Positions 17,013 to 25,935 of a DNA stretch of 58,865 bases are shown here, piece after piece (the first letter of the stretch is position 1; each line of letters starts with the position of its first letter). The notes under the pieces were generated by a model. The model worked only from the letters and a program-made list of their open reading frames with translations, did no database searches and was not told where the DNA came from. A program made the translations under genes and the position numbers. The stretch covers positions 1 through 58,865 of the forward strand of contig NZ_CAURPW010000011.1 in assembly GCF_963526985.1 (NCBI RefSeq). The letters are read 5' to 3'. This DNA is from an uncultured Campylobacter sp. Its GTDB lineage: Bacteria > Campylobacterota > Campylobacteria > Campylobacterales > Campylobacteraceae.

Positions 17013-17489
17013 CTAACCCTTCAGCCGTAAATTATTCGCATGCGTTAGCGCAATAGCGATGGCATCAGTGATGTCAAGAGGTTTGATCTCCTTTGTGATA
17101 CCGAGAATTTTCTTAACCATAAAGGCCACCTGCTCTTTGTCGGCCTTGGCTTTACCGGTGACGGTTTTTTTGACCTGAAGCGGGGTATACTCGGCAAAAT
17201 CTCCGTGAAGCTGCAAAATTTTAAGACTGAGCGCCCCCCGAAACTGCGCGAGCTTTAAAACCGTTTTTGGATTATACGCAAAAAATATGTCCTCAATCGC
17301 CACTTCGTCAAATTTGTGATTTTTAAAAATTAGGTCAAGTCCCTCGCAAAGTTCGGTGATTTGATACTGCAAAGAATTCGGTTTTATTTTGATTAGTCCC
17401 GCCTCAATCAAAACAGTTTTCACGGGCGTCTTCTCGACGATCGCATAGCCGCAGTTTCGCGATCCCGGATCGATTCCTAAAATTTTCAT
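17013..17489 (-). CDS. ruvC: Holliday junction resolvase RuvC
   Basis: Cleaves Holliday junctions with RuvAB during recombination repair. The 158-aa protein has the RNase H-like catalytic start ILGIDPGSRNCGYAI (first acidic residue Asp7), a second acidic site in DEVAIEDIFFAYN near residue 65 and the C-terminal DITDAIAIALTHANN (final Asp pair near residue 140). Start ATG with AAAGGACGAG. It is divergent from dnaA across a 114-nt region with DnaA-box-like sequences, an arrangement I recall from Helicobacter and other epsilonproteobacteria. Confidence 0.97.
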   Translation of the reverse strand: MKILGIDPGSRNCGYAIVEKTPVKTVLIEAGLIKIKPNSLQYQITELCEGLDLIFKNHKFDEVAIEDIFFAYNPKTVLKLAQFRGALSLKILQLHGDFAEYTPLQVKKTVTGKAKADKEQVAFMVKKILGITKEIKPLDITDAIAIALTHANNLRLKG

Positions 17490-17507
17490 CTCGTCCTTTT
17501 CAATAGT

Positions 17508-17535
17508 TTTTCACGCTTTTTTCACACCGTGAAAA
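17508..17535. other. Candidate oriC part 1: TTTTCAC boxes upstream of dnaA
   Basis: Three copies of the core TTTTCAC occur within 28 nt between ruvC and dnaA: 17508-17514 and 17519-17525 on the plus strand, and GTGAAAA at 17529-17535 on the minus strand. TTCAC is the core of epsilonproteobacterial DnaA boxes as I recall it. The flanking DNA is AT-rich. Origin assignment is inference from boxes plus gene context. Confidence 0.6.
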
Positions 17536-17603
17536 AACGAATTTCAACGCCATTTTAACAAATTTAAGATAAAATCTAGCGAATCAATCTTAAAGGCAAA
17601 AAT

Positions 17604-18914
17604 TTGGTCGCAAACGAGGTTTTGGAGCTACTTTCCAAAGAAATTTTACCGTCGGAATTTGAATGCTACATCAAGCAGCTTAAATTTAACGAAAAAAGCT
17701 CAAATTCAACAAACGTCGTATTTAACGCGCCAAACGAGATTATCGCCAAATTTATCCAGACCAAATACGCCGCTAAAATCGCTCACCTTTTTGAAGTAAA
17801 AACCGGGCAAAAGCCGGTCGTCGAAGTCCAAGCTCCGACCAAAACCGCAAGCAAACCGGCCAAAAAAGTGGACGTCAAAGAAATAAAAGCGCAAAGCAGC
17901 CTGCTAAATCCAAGCTACACTTTTGAAAATTTCGTAGTCGGCGACTCAAATCAATTTGCTTTTTTAAGCGCAAAAGCCGTCTCCGAGCAGCCGGGTAAAA
18001 TTTATAATCCACTTTTCATCTACGGCCCGACGGGACTTGGCAAAACTCACCTTTTGCAATCGGTCGGAAATTTTTGCCTAAACGGCGGCAAAATGGTTAT
18101 TTGCGTCACGAGCGAGCAGTTTATCACGGATTTTACGTATAATCTCAACAACCACTCGATGGAGCGATTTCGCGAAAAGTACAGAAACTGCGACGTTTTA
18201 CTCATCGACGACGTGCAGTTTTTAGGAAAAACGGATAAAATCCAAGAGGAATTTTTTCATACGTTTAACGAGATTCACGCTAAAAACGGCCAAATCGTGA
18301 TGACATCAGACCGCCAACCAAAGCTGCTAAAAGGCTTTGAAGATAGGCTAAGAACGCGTTTTGAGTGGGGTATAATCGCTGATATCACGCCGCCAGAACT
18401 TGATACTAAAATCGCAATTATCAATAAAAAATGCGAATTTGATAAAATTTATCTTGGTACCGACGTCATAAACTATATCGCTACGAACATGGGCGACAAC
18501 ATCCGAGAAATCGAAAGCGCGATAATAAATTTAAACGCTTACGCAAGGCTGATGAGGCAGGAAATCACGCTAGAATTTGCTAAAAACATCCTGCGCGATC
18601 AGATAAAAGAAAAACGCGAAAATATAAATTTAGAGAGCATCGTAGAGACTGTAAGTAAAGAGCTAAATATCAAACCTAGCGATATGAAAAGTAAATCGCG
18701 CTCGAAAAATATCGTCGAGGCTAGACGCATCGTGATATATCTGGCTAAAAATTTGACGCCAAACTCGATGCCGCAGATCGCGCAGTTTTTCAACATGAAA
18801 GATCACTCGGCCGTAAGCCACAGCATCAAAAAAATAAACGAACTAATCGAAACGAACGAATATTTTAAAGTTCGCGTCGAAGAACTAAAAAATAAAATTT
18901 TAACCAAAGAGTAA
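17604..18914 (+). CDS. dnaA: Chromosomal replication initiator DnaA
   Basis: Binds DnaA boxes and melts the origin. The 436-aa protein has domain I (about 1-80), a short linker, AAA+ domain III with Walker A GPTGLGKTHLL near residue 140 and Walker B LLIDDVQFL near residue 202, and DNA-binding domain IV with the signature MKDHSAVSHSIKKI near residue 400. The start is TTG at 17604 with AAAGGC upstream; no ATG or GTG lies in the right place, and residues from the second codon align with other Campylobacter DnaA as I remember them. TTTTCAC-like boxes lie on both sides. Confidence 0.97.
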   Translation: MVANEVLELLSKEILPSEFECYIKQLKFNEKSSNSTNVVFNAPNEIIAKFIQTKYAAKIAHLFEVKTGQKPVVEVQAPTKTASKPAKKVDVKEIKAQSSLLNPSYTFENFVVGDSNQFAFLSAKAVSEQPGKIYNPLFIYGPTGLGKTHLLQSVGNFCLNGGKMVICVTSEQFITDFTYNLNNHSMERFREKYRNCDVLLIDDVQFLGKTDKIQEEFFHTFNEIHAKNGQIVMTSDRQPKLLKGFEDRLRTRFEWGIIADITPPELDTKIAIINKKCEFDKIYLGTDVINYIATNMGDNIREIESAIINLNAYARLMRQEITLEFAKNILRDQIKEKRENINLESIVETVSKELNIKPSDMKSKSRSKNIVEARRIVIYLAKNLTPNSMPQIAQFFNMKDHSAVSHSIKKINELIETNEYFKVRVEELKNKILTKE

Positions 18915-18918
18915 AAAC

Positions 18919-19004
18919 GTGAATAAAAGTGAAAAAAATCAATATTTTATTAACGCCGCAAAATACCTATCTACGGGACTAAAAAAGGATATTAACATTT
19001 TCAC
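18919..19004. other. Candidate oriC part 2: boxes and AT-rich DNA between dnaA and dnaN
   Basis: The 138-nt dnaA-dnaN gap holds GTGAATA (18919-18925), GTGAAAA (18929-18935) and TTTTCAC (18998-19004), with an AT-rich stretch about 18931-18952 between them that could be the unwinding element. With the upstream cluster this suggests a bipartite origin. Confidence 0.55.
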
Positions 19005-19052
19005 GTCCCCTACTAATGCTACTAAAAGAAATTTAAAAACAAAAGGAAAAAA

Positions 19053-20120
19053 ATGAAAGTCGCAATTAACAAAAACGCTCTAGAAAGCGTAATAAACAAT
19101 GCTAATCCTTATTTAGAAAAAAGAGATTTAAGCGCTATAACTTCGCATATATTTATAGCAGCTAAAGACGGTATTTTAAACGTCAAAGCAACCGATCACG
19201 AAATCGGTCTAGCCTATAAACTCTCAAACGTCAAAATCATGGACGAAGGAAACGCAACCGCAAACGGTAAAAAACTGCTTGATATCATAAGAAGTCTAAA
19301 AGACGAAGAAGTTACGTTAGAGACGTTAAATAACTATCTCTATATAAAGCAAAAAAACTCAAAATACAAACTTCCTATGTATAAATTTGAAGATTTTCCG
19401 AATTTTCCTACTGTAGAAAATAAAAATAAATTTGAAGTCGATGCTGTCATGCTAGGTCGAAGTCTAAAAAAAATATTCCCTAGTATCGATAATAATAATC
19501 CAAAATTTGAGCTAAACGGCGCATTTATCGACATAAAGCAAAACTACATAAACATAGTAGGAACCGATACTAAAAGGCTAAGCGTCTTTAGACTAGAAAC
19601 CCCTACACAGAGTGAATTTTCGCTAATAATCCCGAAAAAAGCAATCGGCGAAATTCAAAAACTATTTTTCGATAAAATAGAAATTTACTACGACGATACG
19701 ACTCTTATCGCTCAAAGCTCGAATTTCGAATTTTTTACGAAGCTGATTAACGGTAAATTTCCGGATTATAATAGAGTAATCCCGCAAGAGATAAAAAAAC
19801 GTCTAAGATTAAGCAGAGATAAAATGATAGAAGGTATAAAAACCGTCTCTATCATGTCTGAAAGTACCAAAATAATATTTGCCCCGCAAACGGTAAGTTT
19901 TGAAAGCATAGTAGAGGATAATTCTGAAGCTAAAACTTCGATTGATTTTGCAACGGGGCTTGAAAGCGAAATTTACGTCGGCGTAAAAAATAGATATTTG
20001 CTTGATTTCTTGCAAAATATCGAAGAGGAATATTTCGAATTTGGATTTAACGACTCGAATTTAGCCTTCACGGTTAGCTCAAACGAGCTAAAAACGGTAA
20101 TCATGCCGATAAATTTATAA
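19053..20120 (+). CDS. dnaN: DNA polymerase III beta sliding clamp
   Basis: A homodimeric ring that tethers Pol III to DNA. The 355-aa protein shows the three-fold clamp repeat: N-domain from MKVAINKNALESVINNAN, a middle domain around TDTKRLSVFRLE, and the typical C-terminus TVSSNELKTVIMPINL that contributes to the partner-binding cleft. Start ATG with AAAGGAAAAAA. The gene is AT-rich relative to its neighbours, which is normal for Campylobacter dnaN. gyrB follows 17 nt later, so dnaN-gyrB is probably one transcript. Confidence 0.97.
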   Translation: MKVAINKNALESVINNANPYLEKRDLSAITSHIFIAAKDGILNVKATDHEIGLAYKLSNVKIMDEGNATANGKKLLDIIRSLKDEEVTLETLNNYLYIKQKNSKYKLPMYKFEDFPNFPTVENKNKFEVDAVMLGRSLKKIFPSIDNNNPKFELNGAFIDIKQNYINIVGTDTKRLSVFRLETPTQSEFSLIIPKKAIGEIQKLFFDKIEIYYDDTTLIAQSSNFEFFTKLINGKFPDYNRVIPQEIKKRLRLSRDKMIEGIKTVSIMSESTKIIFAPQTVSFESIVEDNSEAKTSIDFATGLESEIYVGVKNRYLLDFLQNIEEEYFEFGFNDSNLAFTVSSNELKTVIMPINL

Positions 20121-20137
20121 AAATAAAAAGGTAAATA

Positions 20138-22447
20138 ATGCAGCAAAATTACGGCGCGGAAAATATTAAAGTTTTAAAAGGGCTAGAAGCGGTTAGAAAA
20201 CGCCCCGGTATGTATATCGGAGATACCAACGTAAGCGGCCTACATCACATGATCTACGAGGTCGTCGATAACTCCATAGACGAAGCGATGGCGGGTTACT
20301 GCGATACGATAGACGTAGAACTAACGCGCGAAGGCTCTGCTATCATCACCGATAACGGACGCGGTATACCGGTAGATATGCACCCTACGGAGAAAATTTC
20401 AGCAGCTACGGTCGTTTTAACCGTACTTCACGCGGGCGGTAAATTTGACAAAGACACTTATAAGGTTTCAGGCGGTCTGCACGGCGTCGGCGTTAGCGTC
20501 GTAAATGCGCTTTCAAAAAAACTGGTCGTAAATATCAAACGCGACGGCAAACTACACAGACAAGAATTTTCAAAAGGTGTCCCGCAAAGCGACCTAGAAG
20601 TTATAAAAACCACGAATAGAACGGGAACTCAGGTAGAGTTTTGGCCGGATGACAGCATTTTTGAGGTTACGGAATTTAACGATGAAATTTTAACCAAACG
20701 TTTTCGCGAGCTAGCCTATCTAAACCCGAAAATCACGATAAATTTCAAAGATCAAAGAAACGGTAGAAGCGAGAGCTTTCACTACGAGGGTGGACTTGAG
20801 AGCTTTGTAACGGATATGAATAAAAACGAAGCCGTAAGTAAAGCGGTATCTTTTAGCGGCGGCGAAGAGGACGTTTTAGTTGATTTTGCGCTGATGTATA
20901 ACGATACTTATAGCGAAAATTTACTAAGCTTCGTAAATAATATCAAAACCCCTGACGGCGGTACGCACGAAGCGGGATTTCGCGCGGGTCTAACTCGCGT
21001 GATAACAAACTATATCGCAGCAAACGCCGCAGCTCGCGAAAAAGACACGAAAATCACCGGCGAAGATATTCGCGAAGGCCTAATTGCGGTAGTTAGCGTA
21101 AAAGTTCCCGAGCCGCAGTTTGAAGGCCAAACAAAGGGAAAACTAGGCTCAAGCTACGTAAAACCGATCGTTCAAAAGATGGTTTTTGAGGTACTTAGCA
21201 AGTATTTTGAAGAAAATCCGATCGAAGCTCGCGCGATAATGGAAAAAGCGCTGATGGCGGCGCGCGGACGCGAAGCTGCCAAAAAAGCTCGCGATCTAAC
21301 GCGTAAAAAAGAGGGTCTAAACATAGGAACTCTGCCCGGTAAATTAGCCGACTGTCAGAGTAAAGATCCAGCTATCAGCGAGCTTTATCTGGTGGAGGGC
21401 GACTCTGCGGGTGGCTCGGCTAAACAAGGACGCGATAGAGTATTTCAGGCGATTTTGCCTCTAAAAGGTAAAATTTTAAACGTCGAAAAATCGCGCTTAG
21501 ATAAAATTTTAAAATCAGACGAAATAAAAAATATGATAACCGCGCTAGGTTGCGGTATTGGCGACGAATTTGACGCTGAGAGGCTTCGCTACCACAAAAT
21601 CATCATCATGACCGATGCCGACGTAGACGGTAGCCACATCCAGACTCTGCTTTTAACTTTTTTCTTTAGATTTTTACACAAAGTCGTGGAAAACGGCCAC
21701 ATCTATCTAGCCCAGCCGCCGCTTTACCGCTATAAAAAGGGTAAAAAAGAAATTTATCTAAAAGACGAAAAAGCCCTCAATGAATTTCTAATCGAAACCG
21801 GTATCGAAGGGGTTGAGTTTGAAGGTATCGGAAACGCTGATCTTATAGACTTTTTAAAGATAGTCGCGGCTTATAGAAGCGTATTAAAAGAGCTTGAAAA
21901 GCGTTTTAGCGTGATTTCTGCGGTTAGATATATGATTGAAAATCCAGACATCGTCTCAAAAAGTTACGGCGAGATTTATGAAATTTTAAAAAATTATTTA
22001 GAGGCACAGGGGCACAATATCCTAAACTCATACGTCAGCGAAGAAGAAGCGCGAATTTACGTGCAAACTGAAAGCGGCTTAGAAGAGCTTTTGGTAAATG
22101 AAAATTTATTTACAAATCCGCTTTACGAGGAAGCGCTTTATATTAGCCAAAAGATAAAAGAGCGCGGCGTCGAGCTAAAAGGCGACGTGTTAGACGTGCT
22201 AGAAGAGATCGAGAAAAATGCCAAAAAAGGCGCTTATATCCAGCGCTATAAAGGTCTTGGCGAGATGAATCCCGAGCAACTTTGGGAAACTACGATGAAT
22301 CCGGAAAACCGCCGTTTGCTAAAAATAAACATAAACGATGCCGTAAGTGCGTCAGATACGTTTAATCTCTTCATGGGCGACGAGGTAGAACCTAGAAGAA
22401 ACTATATACAAGAGCACGCAAAAGACGTGAAACATTTGGACGTGTGA
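20138..22447 (+). CDS. gyrB: DNA gyrase subunit B
   Basis: ATPase subunit of gyrase; with GyrA it introduces negative supercoils. The 769-aa protein has the GHKL ATPase domain (EVVDNSIDEAMAGY, DNGRGIPVD, GGLHGVGVSVVNALS), the transducer domain, the TOPRIM domain (VEGDSAGGSAKQGRDR near 420; MTDADVDGSHI near 495) and the C-terminal RYKGLGEMNPEQLWETTM. Start ATG with AAAGG. The stop codon is 1 nt before the next ATG, so the GGDEF/EAL gene is translationally linked. Confidence 0.98.
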   Translation: MQQNYGAENIKVLKGLEAVRKRPGMYIGDTNVSGLHHMIYEVVDNSIDEAMAGYCDTIDVELTREGSAIITDNGRGIPVDMHPTEKISAATVVLTVLHAGGKFDKDTYKVSGGLHGVGVSVVNALSKKLVVNIKRDGKLHRQEFSKGVPQSDLEVIKTTNRTGTQVEFWPDDSIFEVTEFNDEILTKRFRELAYLNPKITINFKDQRNGRSESFHYEGGLESFVTDMNKNEAVSKAVSFSGGEEDVLVDFALMYNDTYSENLLSFVNNIKTPDGGTHEAGFRAGLTRVITNYIAANAAAREKDTKITGEDIREGLIAVVSVKVPEPQFEGQTKGKLGSSYVKPIVQKMVFEVLSKYFEENPIEARAIMEKALMAARGREAAKKARDLTRKKEGLNIGTLPGKLADCQSKDPAISELYLVEGDSAGGSAKQGRDRVFQAILPLKGKILNVEKSRLDKILKSDEIKNMITALGCGIGDEFDAERLRYHKIIIMTDADVDGSHIQTLLLTFFFRFLHKVVENGHIYLAQPPLYRYKKGKKEIYLKDEKALNEFLIETGIEGVEFEGIGNADLIDFLKIVAAYRSVLKELEKRFSVISAVRYMIENPDIVSKSYGEIYEILKNYLEAQGHNILNSYVSEEEARIYVQTESGLEELLVNENLFTNPLYEEALYISQKIKERGVELKGDVLDVLEEIEKNAKKGAYIQRYKGLGEMNPEQLWETTMNPENRRLLKININDAVSASDTFNLFMGDEVEPRRNYIQEHAKDVKHLDV

Positions 22448-22448
22448 G

Positions 22449-23840
22449 ATGCTAAAATCAGAGCTAAAAGAGAGATCCCATCGGTTTAAAACCGCGCTTG
22501 AAGTATCTTCGATACTTTTTTTTAGTATTATCATTTTAGTTTATATTTTTATTAAAAAAGAAGAGGTTAAATTTGACGCCGATGACATTATTTTGATCAC
22601 GATTTTGGTTTTGTGTCAGGTTTATTTTACGGTTTATAAAATTTATCAAAGCTTTCAAACAAGTACGTTAGATCAGATAACCAAGGCCTTTAGTAGAGAT
22701 GAAATTTTACGCCTACTTTCAAAACAGGCTTCTAAATTTAAAGGCAAGAGCGGCGGTAATGCGGTAATGCTAAAGATCGAAAATTTAAATGATCTAAACG
22801 AGCGTTATAGCTTTGTAAGCACCGATATTTTGTTAAAACGATTAGTTGAGCGGCTGGAAAAATTTTTAAATGAAAAGGTCTCTAAAAACACGCTTATCGG
22901 CAGATATTCAAACGAGTATTTTTTGATCTTTTGTGAGAGTAAAAATACCGAGTTACTCCATCTTTTAAGCGTTTTTGAGAAGAGTCTTTTAAACGACGGG
23001 ATTTATAATATCGAGTTAAAGATTAAATTTGACGCTGTAGATATAAACCACTCCGCAAGCCTTAAAAACACGGTTTCTTATCTCATCCAAAAGCTAAACG
23101 AAGAAGATAGCGACGATAAAGTAGACGTTACCGACGACCTTGAAAAAGACGTCTGCAACTGCATCGATATGCAAAGATTTATTTTTCAAACTCAGCTCGT
23201 TAAAAGCCTTCGTTTTGGACAAAATTTAAAAAACGTTTTGATCAAAATTTATACCGATATGCAAGGCCTAGTCTCAAAGCGAAAAGTACAAAATATCGCA
23301 AATAAAAACGGCTACGAGGTGCTTTTTGATATAAACATTATTAAAAAATTATCCGAAATTAAATTTAAAGATAACGATCCGCTTATGATAGAAATTTCAT
23401 CCGTCTCGCTTAGAAATATAAAATTTATAAATTTTATAAAAGAGTTCGCGCAGATGGGAAAAATCGATCCAAATCGCGTTATTTTCGAGTTTAGCGAGAA
23501 GCTAGTGTATGACGAGATAAATAGATTTAAAGAAATTTTAACGGAGTATAAAAATCTAGGTTTTCGCTTTGCGCTAAATAAATTCGGCGGTAATAATGCC
23601 GGATTTGAGTATTTTAAATTTTTGCCGATAGATTTTGTTATCTACGACATAGAATTTAACAAAAATATCAAAAACGACAAATTTAAAACTCTGTTTGAAA
23701 ATCTAAATTTAACCGCAAAAAGATTAGGCGTGAAGACTATTGTGAGATTTGTGGAGAACGAGGAGTTCTTTAACGTCGTGGAGCGCTATCAGACCGACTT
23801 CGCGCAGGGCTTTTTCATAGAAAAGCCAAAAGAAATTTAA
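22449..23840 (+). CDS. Membrane protein with degenerate GGDEF and EAL domains
   Basis: 463 aa. Two hydrophobic helices near residues 18-36 and 45-65 anchor it in the inner membrane. A GGDEF-like domain follows, but the signature is RYSNEYF (152-158) instead of GGDEF, so cyclase activity is unlikely. The C-terminal half has an EAL fold (VIFEFSEKLVYDEINRFKEIL; FALNKFGGNNAGFEYFKFLPIDFVIYD) lacking the EAL metal ligands. It is probably a c-di-GMP-independent or binding-only scaffold. Starts 1 nt after gyrB; queF follows by 9 nt. Confidence 0.85.
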   Translation: MLKSELKERSHRFKTALEVSSILFFSIIILVYIFIKKEEVKFDADDIILITILVLCQVYFTVYKIYQSFQTSTLDQITKAFSRDEILRLLSKQASKFKGKSGGNAVMLKIENLNDLNERYSFVSTDILLKRLVERLEKFLNEKVSKNTLIGRYSNEYFLIFCESKNTELLHLLSVFEKSLLNDGIYNIELKIKFDAVDINHSASLKNTVSYLIQKLNEEDSDDKVDVTDDLEKDVCNCIDMQRFIFQTQLVKSLRFGQNLKNVLIKIYTDMQGLVSKRKVQNIANKNGYEVLFDINIIKKLSEIKFKDNDPLMIEISSVSLRNIKFINFIKEFAQMGKIDPNRVIFEFSEKLVYDEINRFKEILTEYKNLGFRFALNKFGGNNAGFEYFKFLPIDFVIYDIEFNKNIKNDKFKTLFENLNLTAKRLGVKTIVRFVENEEFFNVVERYQTDFAQGFFIEKPKEI

Positions 23841-23849
23841 AGGAAAAAA

Positions 23850-24554
23850 ATGCAAGAAAACGAGGTCGTAGAGCCAAAATACGGCGAGAAAATAATAAGC
23901 GAATTTGATGTAGAAAAAGACCTGGAAATCTGGGAAAACAAGCATGAACGCGACTATAAGATCAAAATCACGCTGCCGGAGTTTTGCTGCCTATGTCCGC
24001 GCTCGGGATATCCTGATTTTGCGACGATTTATCTTGAGTACGTACCGGCTAAATTCGTCGTCGAGCTAAAAGCTATCAAACTCTACATCAATAGTTTCAT
24101 GACGCGCAATATCAGCCACGAAGACAGCATAAACGAAATTTACGACGTTTTAGAGCGAAAGCTAGCGCCAAAATGGATGAAGATCACGGGCGACTTTAAT
24201 CCGCGAGGCAACGTCCACACGGTGATCGAAATTTGCTCGGACGAGATAATCAAAAAAACGCAAGAACAAAGCTTAGAAGCGCCGAAATTTGAGAAATTTA
24301 CGCGAGATAGCGACCGAAGTTTTGGTATAGGCGGTTACGGCGCACGCGAGTCTAAATTTAGCAAAGACGGCTCTCGCGGTAAGAGTTTCGGAGCCGATAA
24401 AAGAGACGTAAAAACAGGCGATAGAAAACCTCGCGCGAGCAAAGATAAATTTGACGATAAACCGCGAAAAACAGGCAATAAAGAGGGCTTTAAAAAGCCT
24501 GAATTCGCCGGCGAAAAGCGTGCTCGCGTCGTGAAAAAATCGGACGATAAATGA
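23850..24554 (+). CDS. queF: NADPH-dependent preQ0 reductase with basic C-terminal tail
   Basis: QueF reduces 7-cyano-7-deazaguanine (preQ0) to preQ1 in queuosine synthesis. The catalytic Cys49 lies in CCLCPRSGYPDFATI (46-60); VVELKAIKLYINSFMTRNISHE (70-92) and ITGDFNPRGNVHTVI are type I QueF signatures. The catalytic fold ends near residue 134. Residues 140-234 are a low-complexity K/R/D/G-rich tail (SKDGSRGKSFGADKRDVKTG style), not part of usual QueF, which is about 127 aa in Campylobacter as I recall. The tail resembles RNA-binding tails. Stop overlaps the next ATG. Confidence 0.95.
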   Translation: MQENEVVEPKYGEKIISEFDVEKDLEIWENKHERDYKIKITLPEFCCLCPRSGYPDFATIYLEYVPAKFVVELKAIKLYINSFMTRNISHEDSINEIYDVLERKLAPKWMKITGDFNPRGNVHTVIEICSDEIIKKTQEQSLEAPKFEKFTRDSDRSFGIGGYGARESKFSKDGSRGKSFGADKRDVKTGDRKPRASKDKFDDKPRKTGNKEGFKKPEFAGEKRARVVKKSDDK

Positions 24555-25780
24555 TAAGCGCGCAGCTGATCGAGCACATCTTTAAAGCCGCGTCCATCTC
24601 GCGCTGGAACGACTATCCTAAGATGACGAATTTAGTCGAGCTTGATAAGCAGGCACATAAATTTATCATCGCGTATTTTATCGCAAAACTCGAGCATAAT
24701 GCCGATATGAACTACATCATCGAGGCGGGTATTTTCGAGTTTCTCGCACGCGTCGTGGTCACGGATATACGCCCCGATGTGTTTCATCAGATGCAAAAAA
24801 CTAAAAACGAGCAGATAAACGCCTGGGTACTTGGGATACTAGAAGGGCTCGTAAAGGATGTCGAGGGCGGTAAATTTTTAGAGCGAATGCGCCGCTATCT
24901 CACGCACAAAGACAAAGCTCATGCCAAAGAGCGCCTGATCCTAAAGGCCGCTAGCTACCTCGCTACTCGCTGGGAGTTTTCGATCGTTTATCAAACGAGT
25001 AAATTTTTAAGCGACATAGACGAGCTAAAAGCGCGCGTGGAGGAGGAGCTGGAGGATTACTACGAGCTAATAGGCGTGCGTAAAATCGTGATGAATCAAA
25101 AGCTAGCCAAGCTAGTCGATCTAGCCGGCAGACTGCGCTTTCAAAAGCGCTGGGCGCAGACGCCTCGCATCCCTGAAACGGCGGTTTTAGGCCATATGTT
25201 AGTCGTTGCGATTTTGAGTTATTTTTACTCGCTTGAGGTTAAGGCCTGCAAATCAAGGCTAGAAAATAACTTCTTTTGCGCGCTTTTTCACGACCTACCC
25301 GAGTCGCTAACGCGCGATATAATCAGCCCCGTAAAATACGGTATCGAAGGGCTAAACGAGATAATCAGCGAATATGAAATGCGCCTGATAGACGAGAAAA
25401 TTTTGCCTTTCGTGCCTGAAAATTTTAGAGACGAGTTTAGCTATATCCTGGGCATCCGTATGGAAGGCGGCAAATTTATCAAAAACGAGTTTGAAAACAG
25501 AATTTGCGAGAAAAAACCTCTGCATCACGAGGGCACGATGGAAAACGTAAACGAGGATAAATTTAATGCCATCGACGGCAAAGCGCTTAAATTTTGCGAT
25601 AAACTCGCGGCGTTTTTCGAGGCTGGGATCTCGATCAGCTACGGCGTGAAGTCAAACGAACTAACCGAAGGCTTTAATAATATGGATAAATTTTTTCAGA
25701 AAAATCAGAGCTTGGACGGAGTGAATTTTTCAAAAATCTGCGATGATTTTAAGGAGCATTTTTCACTTTTGCAGGTTTAA
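24551..25780 (+). CDS. HD-domain phosphohydrolase-like protein
   Basis: 409 aa, two halves. The C-terminal half has an HD fold of the YfbR/HD_3 kind: the first His in VLGHMLVVAILSYF near residue 217, the HD pair in CALFHDLPESLTRDI near residue 253 and a late Asp in FCDKLAAFFEAGI. The N-terminal half also has spaced helices with HKFIIAYFIAKLEH. HD proteins hydrolyse phosphates, often of nucleotides; the substrate is unknown. Its ATG overlaps the queF TGA (ATGA), so it is coupled to queF. Convergent with the SRP RNA gene 4 nt downstream. Confidence 0.85.
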   Translation: MISAQLIEHIFKAASISRWNDYPKMTNLVELDKQAHKFIIAYFIAKLEHNADMNYIIEAGIFEFLARVVVTDIRPDVFHQMQKTKNEQINAWVLGILEGLVKDVEGGKFLERMRRYLTHKDKAHAKERLILKAASYLATRWEFSIVYQTSKFLSDIDELKARVEEELEDYYELIGVRKIVMNQKLAKLVDLAGRLRFQKRWAQTPRIPETAVLGHMLVVAILSYFYSLEVKACKSRLENNFFCALFHDLPESLTRDIISPVKYGIEGLNEIISEYEMRLIDEKILPFVPENFRDEFSYILGIRMEGGKFIKNEFENRICEKKPLHHEGTMENVNEDKFNAIDGKALKFCDKLAAFFEAGISISYGVKSNELTEGFNNMDKFFQKNQSLDGVNFSKICDDFKEHFSLLQV

Positions 25781-25783
25781 AAA

Positions 25784-25887
25784 CCCTCTCTCAGATGACT
25801 GCGGCACACGCCTAGCCTAAGTGCTCTGCTGTGTTCCCACCCTGAAGCGGTGCCTAGAAGAGACATTGCACAGGTCTAAGAAAGGGC
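25784..25887 (-). ncRNA. ffs: Signal recognition particle RNA (4.5S type)
   Basis: On the minus strand the SRP apical domain is clear: CAGG, a GUG-GGAA-CAC capped hairpin (GGAA tetraloop) and the AGCAG side of the asymmetric/symmetric loops. The terminal helix is 12 bp, with CCCTTTCTTAGA (5' end) pairing fully with TCTGAGAGAGGG (3' end, 25784-25795), followed by TTTTT. Length is about 104 nt, as for small bacterial SRP RNAs. It binds Ffh to target inner-membrane proteins. A TAAAAT -10 lies just upstream (25896-25901, complement). Confidence 0.93.
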
Positions 25888-25895
25888 AAGAGCGA

Positions 25896-25901
25896 TTTTA
25901 C
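25896..25901 (-). promoter_or_regulatory. -10 element of SRP RNA
   Basis: TAAAAT on the minus strand, 8 nt ahead of the first paired base of the SRP RNA. It overlaps the leader region of the divergent 144-aa gene. Confidence 0.5.
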
Positions 25902-25935
25902 TCAAATTTTACTTAAATATATTTTAGGCGGCAAC

